Under the pieces are notes generated by a model. It saw nothing but the letters and a program-made list of their open reading frames with translations, searched no databases and was not told the DNA's origin. A stretch of DNA of 64,000 bases from JANMDU01 sp043777675 (GTDB lineage Bacteria > Pseudomonadota > Gammaproteobacteria > Burkholderiales > Burkholderiaceae_C). Made by a program: the position numbers and the translations under genes. The DNA lies in NCBI GenBank assembly GCA_043777675.1, contig JAYWHR010000024.1:62001-126000 (forward strand), read 5' to 3'. The first letter of the stretch is position 1, and the number at the start of each line of letters is the position of its first letter. Below, piece after piece: positions 34,936 through 43,209 of the stretch.

Positions 34936-35168
34936 GGTGAAATTCCTATAAAAGTGAGTCTGTTCCGTAGCCTAGCTCTTCTGAACTAACGATGGCTGGG
35001 CAGTTTCTTTGCAGAATGTTCAACCTATCGCGCTCCTGTTGGGTTCGGCCTCGGGGGTGTTTCCGCGTTTTAAACAGAAGCCTATATTTTAAGGCGGTTT
35101 GCAGAAAAGGGAAGATGGGTGTCTGCCCTAATCTGTAAGGCCGGTTTCTAGCGCTTATTTGCTTACGT

Positions 35169-36524
35169 TTAAGCCACGCGCAGCGAGCCAAACAGCCCGT
35201 CTTTCTCATCATCAGACCCAGCGGCAAAGTACAACGCATTGCTATCGCCCAGCGACACGCCATTGCCGAATTGCAAGGCCCACAACCCCGCAATCGCAAC
35301 AGGTTTGCCTGCCGAATCCTTTAAATCGTCGATATAAGCACCGTTGGCCAAGTCAAACGCGCAAATCCGCCCTGCTCCGCCGAAGTTGCCGACCAGCAAT
35401 TTGCCGCTCAGTAACCCGAAATCTGCGGGTGCAATCGCGATGCCCCAAGGAGCGTTCAGTCGCATCGCATCCGCGTAAATGCGCACTTGCGTACCAGCGG
35501 TGTCAAATTCGACCAGCTTGCCTTTGTTGGGTTTGTTGCCGCTGGCAAGCTCTGCCGCTGCATCGAGTGCATCTTCTTCGGCGGCGTAAAAGTTGCCCGG
35601 CGTTGCTGGATCTTCTTGGCTCAAGGCGTAAGCCACAAACACACGATCCTTTGTGCCATCGTTGACCACTTGAATGTTAAATGGCACAGGATCACCCGGC
35701 TGCACTGCGCCGCCTGCACCTGTGCCAAACGGGTTGGCAAAGCCTACGGTGGCCACCTTGGCCCAAGCCGCATTGAGTGTCACGATTTTTGGTGCGCTGC
35801 CAAAATCTGCAAGCCACATCGCATCCCACGTACCAGGTTTGATCGCCACGCCAAAGAATGCCGAGCCATCCGCCGTGCCATCAAAGGTTTGCGCCGCTGC
35901 GCCATCCACGCGCACTGTACTGCCATCGGTTGCGCGATCCGTCCAGCCACTCACAATACCGGAATCTGTGACGAAGACGAAGCGCGCCGAGCCATCAAAA
36001 GTCACCGTGGCACCCGTACCGGGTTGCACAGCGGTTTGCGTAGTGACTTTGAATTTGTTCTCCGTCAAGCCAGCGCCGTTAAACACCACCCCCGTAATCT
36101 TGCCGACACTGTCCTCGGTAGTCAATGAATCCGCGCCGGGTACTGTCACTTCTTTGAGCCCGTCTTGAAATAGCGGCCTGAGCGTTGCCGTGGATGAGCG
36201 TTTCACATCGCCCATATACTGCCAACTCGTGCCGCCCCCGCCCACCCAAAAATGCCCGCCCGCGCCCGCAGGCCGCGTGGCAATGCCCCAAGCATCAATG
36301 AAATTTGGCTCTAAAAATTGCGCGTTGTAGCTACTCTTGTTGGCCACCAAATTGGTTTGCGCGTATTTGTTGGCCGGTGCTAGCGCTACAGCCGGCGCTA
36401 CCGAATCTGAGCCACCGCCACAGCCCGTGGCAAACAATGCGCCCAAGCCTGCTGCGGTCACCGCACCCGTGCCTGCAAGCGTTGCCGCCGTACCGGTCAA
36501 TGCAAAACGTCTGTTGATTTTCAT
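35169..36524 (-). CDS. TIGR03118-like putative lipoprotein
   Basis: A 451-residue exported protein. The N-terminus MKINRRFALTGTAATLAGTG has a twin-arginine-like start and a lipobox-like end (LGALFATGCGGG), so lipid attachment at the Cys is likely. WGIATRPAGAGGHFWVGGGG and APWGIAIAPADFGLLSGKLL are typical of the TIGR03118 family, which folds as a beta-propeller. Function is unknown. The ATG at 36524 is preceded by GGAG, which decides it against the longer frame. It is divergent from bfr across a Fur-box-like site. Confidence 0.82.
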   Translation of the reverse strand: MKINRRFALTGTAATLAGTGAVTAAGLGALFATGCGGGSDSVAPAVALAPANKYAQTNLVANKSSYNAQFLEPNFIDAWGIATRPAGAGGHFWVGGGGTSWQYMGDVKRSSTATLRPLFQDGLKEVTVPGADSLTTEDSVGKITGVVFNGAGLTENKFKVTTQTAVQPGTGATVTFDGSARFVFVTDSGIVSGWTDRATDGSTVRVDGAAAQTFDGTADGSAFFGVAIKPGTWDAMWLADFGSAPKIVTLNAAWAKVATVGFANPFGTGAGGAVQPGDPVPFNIQVVNDGTKDRVFVAYALSQEDPATPGNFYAAEEDALDAAAELASGNKPNKGKLVEFDTAGTQVRIYADAMRLNAPWGIAIAPADFGLLSGKLLVGNFGGAGRICAFDLANGAYIDDLKDSAGKPVAIAGLWALQFGNGVSLGDSNALYFAAGSDDEKDGLFGSLRVA

Positions 36525-36612
36525 AGCCAGCTCCAAAAGACAAAAAAATGATCTGCTGGCTTGCCCGCTGCGATAGATACAATAAGGCTGGCTAAAAATG
36601 AGAGTTTAACTC

Positions 36613-36633
36613 AAATGAGAACGATTCTTATTA
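36613..36633. promoter_or_regulatory. Fur-box-like site before bacterioferritin
   Basis: AATGAGAACGATTCTTATT has inverted symmetry (AATGAGAA / TTCTTATT) similar to the Fur consensus GATAATGATAATCATTATC. It lies about 105 bases upstream of bfr and 90 bases upstream of the divergent lipoprotein gene. Confidence 0.6.
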
Positions 36634-36737
36634 CTAATATGACTTACACTTAAACTCGATTTGTGTGGGCATCTTGGCAGATGAATCGCAACAAACACAA
36701 CGCCCGATAAACTCACAAAAACGTTGAAGGAATTTTT

Positions 36738-37214
36738 ATGCAAGGCGACCCCCAAGTCATCTTCGCGCTCCAAGCGCAGCTCAAAAACGAGCTCACCGCG
36801 ATCAACCAATATTTTCTCCACTACCGCATGCTCAAACACTGGGGTTTGGACAAGCTAGCCAAAAAAGAATACGAAGAATCGATTGGCGAGATGAAGCATG
36901 CCGATCAACTGATGGATCGTATTTTCACGCTAGATGGTCTGCCAAATTTGCAAGATTTGGGCAAATTGCGCGTCGGTGAGAACACGCCTGAAATCCTGAA
37001 ATGCGATCTCGCCAGCGAGACGGCTGCGCAAGCCACCATCAAAGACGGTATCTCTGCCTCAGAAGCCGCCCGCGATTACGTCTCGCGCGATTTGCTGCAA
37101 GGCATTTTGGAAGACACCGAAGAGCACATCGACTTTTTAGAAACGCAAATCGATCTGATCGAAACTGTCGGTCTGCAAAACTACTTGCAGAGCCAAATGA
37201 GCCCTGCTTCTTAA
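36738..37214 (+). CDS. bfr: Bacterioferritin
   Basis: A 158-residue ferritin-like protein that stores iron in a 24-mer shell with heme between subunits. Ferroxidase ligands are visible in LKNELTAINQYFLHYRM, SIGEMKHADQLM and GILEDTEEHIDFLETQ. The Met in GEMKHAD is the heme ligand. The start has AAGGAA 10 bases before the ATG. The Fur-box-like site upstream and the later bfd gene fit iron control. Confidence 0.95.
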   Translation: MQGDPQVIFALQAQLKNELTAINQYFLHYRMLKHWGLDKLAKKEYEESIGEMKHADQLMDRIFTLDGLPNLQDLGKLRVGENTPEILKCDLASETAAQATIKDGISASEAARDYVSRDLLQGILEDTEEHIDFLETQIDLIETVGLQNYLQSQMSPAS

Positions 37215-37215
37215 G

Positions 37216-37281
37216 TATTTATAAGCCTTTTTGGCTGGTAGCCGGCATAAACTATGCGCTAAGCGCTACTCTTTTTATAGC
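37216..37281 (+). repeat. GCCGGC dispersed repeat, full-length copy after bfr
   Basis: TTTATAAGCCTTTTTGGCTG, then TAGCCGGCATAAACTATGCG, then GCGCTACTCTTTTTATAGCA. This copy shows best the left hairpin GCCttttTGGC and the right hairpin. Confidence 0.8.
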
Positions 37282-37300
37282 AAAATTCAATCGCGTTGAT

Positions 37301-37909
37301 CTATTGAGCGTGTAGCAAATAACCCCTCGCTGCGCGAATCAAACGTTGCTGCAAATCAGCGGGCGGCGCGCGGCCATCGGCCTCTGATTCCACCAAAGCT
37401 TTGGTGATGACAAACGTATCACGCACTTCATGGATCGTGATGCTCGGCAGATTTGGCCGCAGCATCTTGAGCACGGATTGCACCAAAGCTGTCTCGGTTT
37501 GTTGCAAGCGCTTTTGAAGCGGCAGGCGCTTTTCTTCGTGGTCTAGCGCAGCAGCAAGCACGGGGTTGGCAAACTGCTGGCTCACTGCTAAATCAGCCAA
37601 AGCCGAGAGCTTTTCATCCAACTCTTGCCCTGCGGTAGCGCTCACCATCGCCTGCACCTGCTGGGCAAGCGCGCTTTGCGCATCCTCGATCAGCGCGATC
37701 ACCAGAGCCTCTTTGTTTGGAAAGTATTGGTAGAGCGATCCCACGCTCACGCCAGCCACCTCGGCAATGCGATTTGTGTTGAATCCCGCCAAGGATTCTT
37801 TCGATAAAACGCGAGCAGCAGCTTGCAAAATCACCTGCACGGTGGCAGTTGAGCGCGTTTGCATCGGTGCTTTACGAGGGAGAAGCTTGGATTTTGAGGG
37901 GCGAGGCAT
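37301..37909 (-). CDS. TetR family transcriptional regulator
   Basis: A 202-residue TetR-type regulator. The N-terminal helix-turn-helix is clear: ILQAAARVLSKESLAGFNTN followed by RIAEVAGVSVGSLYQYFPNK. The C-terminal ligand domain is variable. It is divergent from the darcynin-like gene and probably controls that gene and the ferredoxin gene after it. A start at 37927 would add 6 residues. Confidence 0.9.
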   Translation of the reverse strand: MPRPSKSKLLPRKAPMQTRSTATVQVILQAAARVLSKESLAGFNTNRIAEVAGVSVGSLYQYFPNKEALVIALIEDAQSALAQQVQAMVSATAGQELDEKLSALADLAVSQQFANPVLAAALDHEEKRLPLQKRLQQTETALVQSVLKMLRPNLPSITIHEVRDTFVITKALVESEADGRAPPADLQQRLIRAARGYLLHAQ

Positions 37910-38021
37910 AGATTCGGAGTTGATCAATAAATGCGAGTTTTAAAAACGAGCAATTACTCGCATCATAAGCATATCCGAGGCGTATTGCCAACGAGACCAC
38001 ATTCTCTTTCAGGAGCTTCCC

Positions 38022-38405
38022 ATGAATGCAGCAGCCACCACAATATCTAAAACAGATGCCAAACCGATCTTTTTCTTCTGGCTCGTCAAAACCACGCCCG
38101 CTTGGCTGGCTTTGCCTCCCTTGGGCGAAGGCGGGCGGTTTGACTTTGTAGAAAAAGTGCTCAAGCCCATCATGGGGCAGTTTCGCCAAATCGATTTGCG
38201 CTTCTTCGATGCCGAAGCGCACACCGCTGTATGCAGCGATGTGATGATGTGGACGGTGAAAGACGCGGGGCAATACGGCGCGATGGTCGAAAAGCTTCGC
38301 GAAACCCTTTTTTGGGATCATTATTTTCAAGTTTTACAGATCATCCCGGCTTTGGAAGATGGCTACGCCGATCACTACGCCCAAGCAAAAGTTGGCGCAA
38401 AGTAA
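38022..38405 (+). CDS. Darcynin-like protein
   Basis: A 127-residue protein. PIFFFWLVKTTPAWLALPPL near the N-terminus and FDAEAHTAVCSDVMMWTVKD in the middle match, from memory, the darcynin family, a small cytosolic family of unknown function. FWDHYFQVLQIIPALEDGYA ends it. The ribosome binding site AGGAG lies 9 bases before the ATG. Its position after a divergent TetR gene suggests it is the regulated gene. Confidence 0.7.
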   Translation: MNAAATTISKTDAKPIFFFWLVKTTPAWLALPPLGEGGRFDFVEKVLKPIMGQFRQIDLRFFDAEAHTAVCSDVMMWTVKDAGQYGAMVEKLRETLFWDHYFQVLQIIPALEDGYADHYAQAKVGAK

Positions 38406-38417
38406 ACGGGCTTCACT

Positions 38418-38831
38418 ATGAGCAAAACAAAAATGAGGTTGAGCCAAGGCAGCGATTTAGATTTCAAGCATCTAGCTGGGAAATTGATGCCCGTGGTGGA
38501 TGCGCAGCGCTGCGAGGGCGCGGGCCCTTGCGTCGTGGTCTGCCCTGTGAATGTTTTTGTTTTGCGCCCGCCCGATGCGGCGGAGAACGCGGCGTTGGGC
38601 TGGAAGGCGCGCATCAAGATGTGGGTGCATGGCGGCAAACAGGCTTTTGTGAGCGATGGTGATGCCTGCCGAGGCTGCGGCCTGTGTGTGGCGGCCTGCC
38701 CGGAGCGAGCGATAAAGCTGGTGCGCAACCCACAAATGCGTAGCAGAGAACTTGAAATATTGCTGTTTAGGCCACTAGCCGGCAATACAGCAGCGCTAAA
38801 TGCTATTAAATTAGTAGCAAATGCCGGTTGA
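38418..38831 (+). CDS. 4Fe-4S-type ferredoxin with one degenerate cluster motif and repeat-derived C-terminus
   Basis: A 137-residue dicluster ferredoxin. The second cluster motif CRGCGLCVAACPERA is complete. The first reads CEGAGPCVVVCPVNV, where Ala replaces the second Cys; such Cx5Cx3CP spacing usually binds a [3Fe-4S] cluster. The last 20 residues (PLAGNTAALNAIKLVANAG) come from a GCCGGC repeat. It would pass electrons to an unknown partner. It follows the darcynin-like gene by 12 bases, so the two are likely cotranscribed. Confidence 0.85.
   Translation: MSKTKMRLSQGSDLDFKHLAGKLMPVVDAQRCEGAGPCVVVCPVNVFVLRPPDAAENAALGWKARIKMWVHGGKQAFVSDGDACRGCGLCVAACPERAIKLVRNPQMRSRELEILLFRPLAGNTAALNAIKLVANAG
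38768..38820 (+). repeat. GCCGGC dispersed repeat forming the ferredoxin C-terminus (sense)
   Basis: AGGCCACTAGCCGGCAATAC then GCGCTAAATGCTATTAAATT and AGTAGCAAA. Read in the LAG frame. Confidence 0.75.
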
Positions 38832-38860
38832 TCAGTATCTGGATTCGCGGCGTACATAGG

Positions 38861-38889
38861 TGCAAAAAGAAATTTTTGCAATTTTTTTC
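38861..38889 (+). terminator. AT-rich terminator after the ferredoxin gene
   Basis: TGCAAAAA-gaaa-TTTTTGCA is an 8-bp stem followed by ATTTTTTT. It ends the transcript before hemP. Confidence 0.6.
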
Positions 38890-38908
38890 ATATCTCACTT
38901 GATTTTTT

Positions 38909-38930
38909 AAATGAGAATGATTATCATTTA
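38909..38930. promoter_or_regulatory. Fur box before hemP
   Basis: AAATGAGAATGATTATCATTT is close to the Fur consensus. It ends only a few bases before the hemP ATG (38935). Confidence 0.8.
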
Positions 38931-38934
38931 AGGC

Positions 38935-39144
38935 ATGCTACACACCAATTCCCAATCGACACCCTACGCAAGCGGCACAGCGCAGGCCCAATGCGGCAGC
39001 CAACAGCCTGCTCTCCCCCAAGCATTGCGCGCTTTACCTAGCGACCAACTGTTGCGTGGCCAAAAAATCGTCGGCATTTCGCACAACGGTAACTTGTACA
39101 AGCTCCGAGCGACGAATCTAGGAAAACTCATCTTGACCAAGTAA
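38935..39144 (+). CDS. hemP: Hemin uptake protein HemP
   Basis: A 69-residue HemP/HmuP-like protein. The C-terminus SDQLLRGQKIVGISHNGNLY followed by KLRATNLGKLILTK is the family signature. In Burkholderiales HemP is needed for expression or function of heme uptake genes. A Fur box sits directly upstream. The ATG at 38935 is so close to the Fur box that a later start is possible, but none with family support is seen. Confidence 0.88.
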   Translation: MLHTNSQSTPYASGTAQAQCGSQQPALPQALRALPSDQLLRGQKIVGISHNGNLYKLRATNLGKLILTK

Positions 39145-39170
39145 AAGCTGATGCGGAAATTGCTATCAAC

Positions 39171-39518
39171 ATGTCCCCAAACCAAAACACCGATCCCGTG
39201 GCCGAATTCGATATCAGCGGCCTGGAGGCCATGCTCGCCGGCACGCTCTGCTTGATGAGCGCGTATTCTCACTGCGCATGTGCAAACGCTGAAAACCAAG
39301 GAAATCAGCAAGGTTTGCTTGGTCTGAAAATCGTCTCGAATTTGACTTGCCTTCAGCACCAAAACAACTTGAGTCCTGAGTTTCGCAGAGTCCTCAGCAA
39401 GGTGTGCGAATCTTGGCGTCAACACAGCTTACTTACCCAGCCCAACGCCGCACTGAGCGCGCACTCGGCGGCTAGTCAAGCACCCTATTTGCATGCTGCG
39501 ACAAATACTGTGCAATAG
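39171..39518 (+). CDS. Hypothetical protein downstream of hemP
   Basis: A 115-residue protein with no recognised family. The N-terminus is acidic (PVAEFDISGLEAMLAGTLCL) and five Cys are present, including a CAC pair (HCACANAE). LSPEFRRVLSKVCESWRQH looks helical. It follows hemP by 26 bases, so cotranscription under Fur is likely. The clean frame and position argue that it is real; function is unknown. Confidence 0.55.
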   Translation: MSPNQNTDPVAEFDISGLEAMLAGTLCLMSAYSHCACANAENQGNQQGLLGLKIVSNLTCLQHQNNLSPEFRRVLSKVCESWRQHSLLTQPNAALSAHSAASQAPYLHAATNTVQ

Positions 39519-39547
39519 AAAAAAACTAAAAAAATTATTGCATTAGT

Positions 39548-39570
39548 TAATACGAATCACTCTCATTTAC
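39548..39570. promoter_or_regulatory. Fur-box-like site before bfd
   Basis: AATACGAATCACTCTCATTT resembles a Fur box (AATnnGAATnnnTCTCATT). It is 15 bases upstream of the bfd ATG. Confidence 0.6.
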
Positions 39571-39584
39571 GTTACAATCCGTTC

Positions 39585-39812
39585 ATGATCATTTGCATCT
39601 GCCAAAGAGTTTCAGACCGTGACATTACCCATATGTCGCGCGCTGGCGCATCGTTTGACGATCTTCAGCTCGAGCTCGGTGTGGCAACGCAATGCCGAGC
39701 TTGCGAAGGCTGCGCCCGCGAGTTGCATGCGCAATGTCAGAGCAGAGGTGCTGTAGCGTTTTGCAGCCAGAAAACATCGTTTGAGTCGCAACAAGCAACG
39801 ATGACGATTTGA
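39585..39812 (+). CDS. bfd: Bacterioferritin-associated ferredoxin
   Basis: A 75-residue [2Fe-2S] ferredoxin that helps release iron from bacterioferritin. MIICICQRVSD and later TQCRACEGCA give the four Cys (CxC..CxxC) of the family. The C-terminal 20 residues are extra and polar. A Fur-box-like site upstream means that it would be made under iron limitation. tonB follows 70 bases later. Confidence 0.9.
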   Translation: MIICICQRVSDRDITHMSRAGASFDDLQLELGVATQCRACEGCARELHAQCQSRGAVAFCSQKTSFESQQATMTI

Positions 39813-39882
39813 CGTGTTTTGGCCTTTGGTTTTCAAAGGCGACTTGCTCAATCAACATGTTGGTGTTCGATAATGATGAATC

Positions 39883-40599
39883 ATGGATACGCAACGCCAC
39901 TTTTTATTTGCCCAACGCCCCGTTGTGATTGCAGTAGCAGTCTTATCGCTGCATTTGGGCGGTTTGATGGCTTTGCAAAGCGGGCTGTTGGTGCGCGCGT
40001 ATGAACTGGTCGTGCCGGTCGAAATGATCAGCCAAATCATCGAGCCGCCCAAGCCGGTTCAAACTGAAGCGCCACCACCGCCTGCTCCTGCGCCGAAGCC
40101 TCCCGAACCTGCAAAGGCCAACAAGGCCGTCGTCCTGCCGCCTGCGCCCCAGCCCGTAGCAATCGCTGATCAGACACCCGCCCCAAATGCCCCGGTCGCC
40201 ACGCAAGCTGCACCAGCTGCACCAGCACCTTTGCCGCCGATCACAGCGCCACTAGCCGCCGCTCCTACGCCTGCACCTGTAGCAGCTGCAACACCCGCGC
40301 CGCCTGCGCCCAAAGTAGAGTTGTCCCGCGCAGATGCCGATTACCTCAACAACCCTCGCCCGCCCTACCCGCCAGTCAGCAAGCGCATGGGCGAGCAAGG
40401 CCGCGTAATGGTGCGCGTGTATGTGGGCGAAGATGGCCTACCGCAAAAATCTGAGCTGCGCACCAGCAGCGGGTTTGATCGGCTGGATGCCACTGCAGTG
40501 GCCACCGTGATGCGCTGGCGCTTTCGCCCCGGCATGCGCGGCGGCGCGCCTGAGGCGATGTGGGTCAACGTGCCGATCGATTTCAATTTAGACAATTAA
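39883..40599 (+). CDS. tonB: Energy transducer TonB
   Basis: A 238-residue TonB. An N-terminal anchor (VVIAVAVLSLHLGGLMAL) contains the His that interacts with ExbB/ExbD. The middle is Pro/Ala-rich (PPPPAPAPKPPEPAKANKAV). The C-terminal domain has NPRPPYPPVSKRMGEQGRVM and RMRWRFRP-like AVATVMRWRFRPGMRGG. It would deliver energy to outer membrane iron-siderophore or heme receptors. exbB follows 16 bases later. Confidence 0.93.
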   Translation: MDTQRHFLFAQRPVVIAVAVLSLHLGGLMALQSGLLVRAYELVVPVEMISQIIEPPKPVQTEAPPPPAPAPKPPEPAKANKAVVLPPAPQPVAIADQTPAPNAPVATQAAPAAPAPLPPITAPLAAAPTPAPVAAATPAPPAPKVELSRADADYLNNPRPPYPPVSKRMGEQGRVMVRVYVGEDGLPQKSELRTSSGFDRLDATAVATVMRWRFRPGMRGGAPEAMWVNVPIDFNLDN

Positions 40600-40615
40600 T
40601 TTTTTTGGATATCTC

Positions 40616-41353
40616 ATGAACCCAGCATTCGGTCTCTCTCAACTCTGGTCGCAAGGCGATTGGGTCACGCGCTTCGTGGCGCTGCTCTTGCTCGTGATGT
40701 CGCTGGCTTCGTGGATGGTCATCATCACCAAAGCTCTTGCTATTTCGCGCGCAGCAGCGCAGGCACGCCAAGTCGAATCCTTTTGGCACGGCTCAGATTT
40801 GGCCGATGGCCTCAGCAAACTCGGCAGCGAGGCAGACAACCCCTTCCGCCAACTCGCTATTGAAGGCCGCGATTCCGCAGCGCATCATCGCCAGCAAACG
40901 AGCGGCAATCATGCAAAAGTTGGGGCACAGCTTCATGACACGATGGACATCTCCGATTGGATCACCCGTTGCCTGCGCAACAGCATTGATGACTCCAAGG
41001 CTAAGCTGCAAGCCGGCCTTGCTATCCTCGCCTCGGTAGGCTCCACTGCACCCTTCGTCGGGCTGTTTGGCACGGTCTGGGGCATTTACCACGCCCTGCT
41101 AGCGATTGGCATGGCAGGCCAAGCCAGCATTGACAAGGTCGCCGGCCCGATTGGCGAGGCGCTGATCATGACGGCGCTCGGCCTCGCAGTCGCCATCCCT
41201 GCCGTGCTGGGGTACAACGCCTTAGTGCGCGGCAACAAAGGCGTGACGCAAAAGCTCAACCGCTTCGCGCATGATCTGCATGCGTATTACGTGACAGGGG
41301 CGCGAGTGGGCACGGGCACCACGGCAAGTCTCACCCCACTGAAAAAGGCATAG
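40616..41353 (+). CDS. exbB: TonB system proton channel ExbB
   Basis: A 245-residue MotA/TolQ/ExbB protein with three membrane segments. GLAILASVGSTAPFVGLFGT and ALIMTALGLAVAIPAVLGYN are the second and third segments with the conserved Thr residues. The first is FVALLLLVMSLASWMVIITK. It forms the ion channel with ExbD, next in the operon. Its context with bfd, hemP and Fur sites marks it as iron-related rather than Tol. Confidence 0.94.
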   Translation: MNPAFGLSQLWSQGDWVTRFVALLLLVMSLASWMVIITKALAISRAAAQARQVESFWHGSDLADGLSKLGSEADNPFRQLAIEGRDSAAHHRQQTSGNHAKVGAQLHDTMDISDWITRCLRNSIDDSKAKLQAGLAILASVGSTAPFVGLFGTVWGIYHALLAIGMAGQASIDKVAGPIGEALIMTALGLAVAIPAVLGYNALVRGNKGVTQKLNRFAHDLHAYYVTGARVGTGTTASLTPLKKA

Positions 41354-41356
41354 ATC

Positions 41357-41767
41357 ATGGCTTTTGGAACCCAAGACGACACTGATGAAGTGATGAACGA
41401 GATCAACATGACCCCGCTGGTCGATGTGATGCTCGTGCTTCTCATTATTTTCATGATCACCATCCCCGTAATGAAGCACGCCATCAACATAGATCTGCCG
41501 CGCGCCACCAACCAACCCCTAGATGCCAAGCCGCAAACCATCCGCCTGAGCGTGGATGAACAAGGGCAGTATTTTTGGAACGAAACGCCAGTCTCGGATG
41601 ACGCGATGCAATTGCAGCTCAAAGCTGCAGCAGCGCAGAATCCACAGCCTGAGCTGCACATCCGTGGTGACAAAGCTGTTCGGTACGAGCGAGTAGCGCA
41701 AGCGATGGCAGCAGCACAACTTGCAGGTGTGAGAAAAATTGGCTTCATCACCGAACCTGCGCGCTGA
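41357..41767 (+). CDS. exbD: TonB system protein ExbD
   Basis: A 136-residue ExbD/TolR protein. MNEINMTPLVDVMLVLLIIF holds the membrane-embedded Asp. The periplasmic domain ends AMAAAQLAGVRKIGFITEP. It starts 3 bases after exbB and completes the TonB-ExbB-ExbD set. No dispersed repeat lies inside it, unlike its paralogue tolR. Confidence 0.94.
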   Translation: MAFGTQDDTDEVMNEINMTPLVDVMLVLLIIFMITIPVMKHAINIDLPRATNQPLDAKPQTIRLSVDEQGQYFWNETPVSDDAMQLQLKAAAAQNPQPELHIRGDKAVRYERVAQAMAAAQLAGVRKIGFITEPAR

Positions 41768-41784
41768 ACGTTCGACAACTCGCT

Positions 41785-43107
41785 CTACAAAATCAGCAAC
41801 GCGCGAAAATCATTCACATTGGTATGTGTGGGGCCGGTGATCACCAAATCACCTAACGGCTCGAAGAAACCCACGGCATCGTTGCGATCCAAGTATTGAT
41901 CGAGTTTCATCTCCTGCGCGGCAGCACGAGCCAGCGTATCAGGCGATACAAATGCGCCAGCATTGGCTTCAATACCATCAATACCATCCGTGTCTGCTGC
42001 GAGGCCATAAACGCCAGCGATGCCTTGCAAACCTTGCGCCAAACCCATACAAAACTCACCTGCACGGCCTCCACGGCCACTTCTGTCTTTTGGCGAGCCC
42101 GCAGCTTGCTTGCGCACTGTCACAGTTGTCTCGCCGCCAGAGAGAATCACGCAAGGATTTTTGAAAGCGCCTAGGCCGCGCGCCGCGCCTCTTGCCAAAG
42201 CCGCATGCACTTTACCCACTTCGCGGGATTCACCTTCCATTTCATCGCTCAATATATAAGCCGCTATGCCGGCTGCGCGAGCTGCGGCGGCGGCGGCATC
42301 TAGGGACTGCTGCGGTGTGGCGATGAGATGAACCTCATGGCCTGCAAAGCGAGCATCACCGGGTTTTGGGGTTTCTAATGCGTCGCCTTTTAATTGCGCC
42401 TCAATTGCTGCGGGCACTTCAATACGATAGCGCTGAAGGATGGCTAGCGCATCTGCGCAGGTGGTGGCATCGGGCACAGTCGGGCCGCTGGCGATCACGC
42501 TTACATCGTCGCCGGGCACATCGCTGATCGTGAGCGTGACGACTCTTGCTGGTGCGCAGGCGGCGGCAAGTTGGCCACCTTTGATTTGCGAAAGGTGCTT
42601 GCGGACACAGTTCATTTCAATAATGTTTGCGCCGCTGTTGAGGAGTTCTTGGTTGATGCGCTGCTTCTCCGCGAACGCAAGGCCATCAACTGGCAGTGTG
42701 AGCAAGGCCGAACCGCCACCGGAGATAAGGCAGAGCACGAGATCATCTTTTGTGAGACCTTGTGTGAGCGCCAAGATGCGTTTGGCTGCTAGTAAGCCAG
42801 CCTCATCGGGCACAGGATGCGAGGCCTCTACAACCTCAATACGGCTCGCCAAAGCGGCTGGGCGAGGCGGCGTATGGCCATAGCGCGTGACAACCAAGCC
42901 CGATAGAGGTGCATCTTCAGGCCAAAGCGCCTCCACAGCCTGCGCCATCGCGCCACCCGCCTTGCCTGCTCCTAAAACCAAGGTGCGCCCCTTCGGAGGA
43001 GCGGGTAAATAGGCTGCCGTATTGTGCAGCGGCAAAGCGCGGCTCACGGCGGCTTGATAGAGATGAAGCAGGAATTCACGCGGTTGGGATAGTGGGTCGA
43101 TAGGCAT
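41785..43107 (-). CDS. Glycerate 2-kinase (MOFRL family, TtuD/GckA type)
   Basis: A 440-residue kinase that phosphorylates D-glycerate, here probably giving 2-phosphoglycerate. LVLGAGKAGGAMAQAVEALW, LCLISGGGSALLTLPVDGLA, and LTISDVPGDDVSVIASGPTV are the N-terminal domain motifs; CVILSGGETTVTVR and YGLAADTDGIDGIEANAGAF mark the C-terminal MOFRL domain. The start at 43107 gives MPIDPLSQPREFL; the longer frame has no similarity. In relatives it sits with tartronate semialdehyde genes, but here it stands alone. Confidence 0.92.
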   Translation of the reverse strand: MPIDPLSQPREFLLHLYQAAVSRALPLHNTAAYLPAPPKGRTLVLGAGKAGGAMAQAVEALWPEDAPLSGLVVTRYGHTPPRPAALASRIEVVEASHPVPDEAGLLAAKRILALTQGLTKDDLVLCLISGGGSALLTLPVDGLAFAEKQRINQELLNSGANIIEMNCVRKHLSQIKGGQLAAACAPARVVTLTISDVPGDDVSVIASGPTVPDATTCADALAILQRYRIEVPAAIEAQLKGDALETPKPGDARFAGHEVHLIATPQQSLDAAAAAARAAGIAAYILSDEMEGESREVGKVHAALARGAARGLGAFKNPCVILSGGETTVTVRKQAAGSPKDRSGRGGRAGEFCMGLAQGLQGIAGVYGLAADTDGIDGIEANAGAFVSPDTLARAAAQEMKLDQYLDRNDAVGFFEPLGDLVITGPTHTNVNDFRALLIL

Positions 43108-43209
43108 AACGATTTGAGGAAGAGGGAATTTGGGCATTGTGCCTGCGGTCAGCTTTTGTACATCAGTAGCAACAACATTCGTCAGAAATTAGCTTGATGA
43201 CGGTCGTGA

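Noticed and set aside
42240..42285. GCCGGC with nearby TATAAGC in the glycerate kinase gene as a repeat copy
   Set aside because: It fits native sequence (AARAAGIAAYILSDEM) and lacks the GCTATT/AATAGC end.
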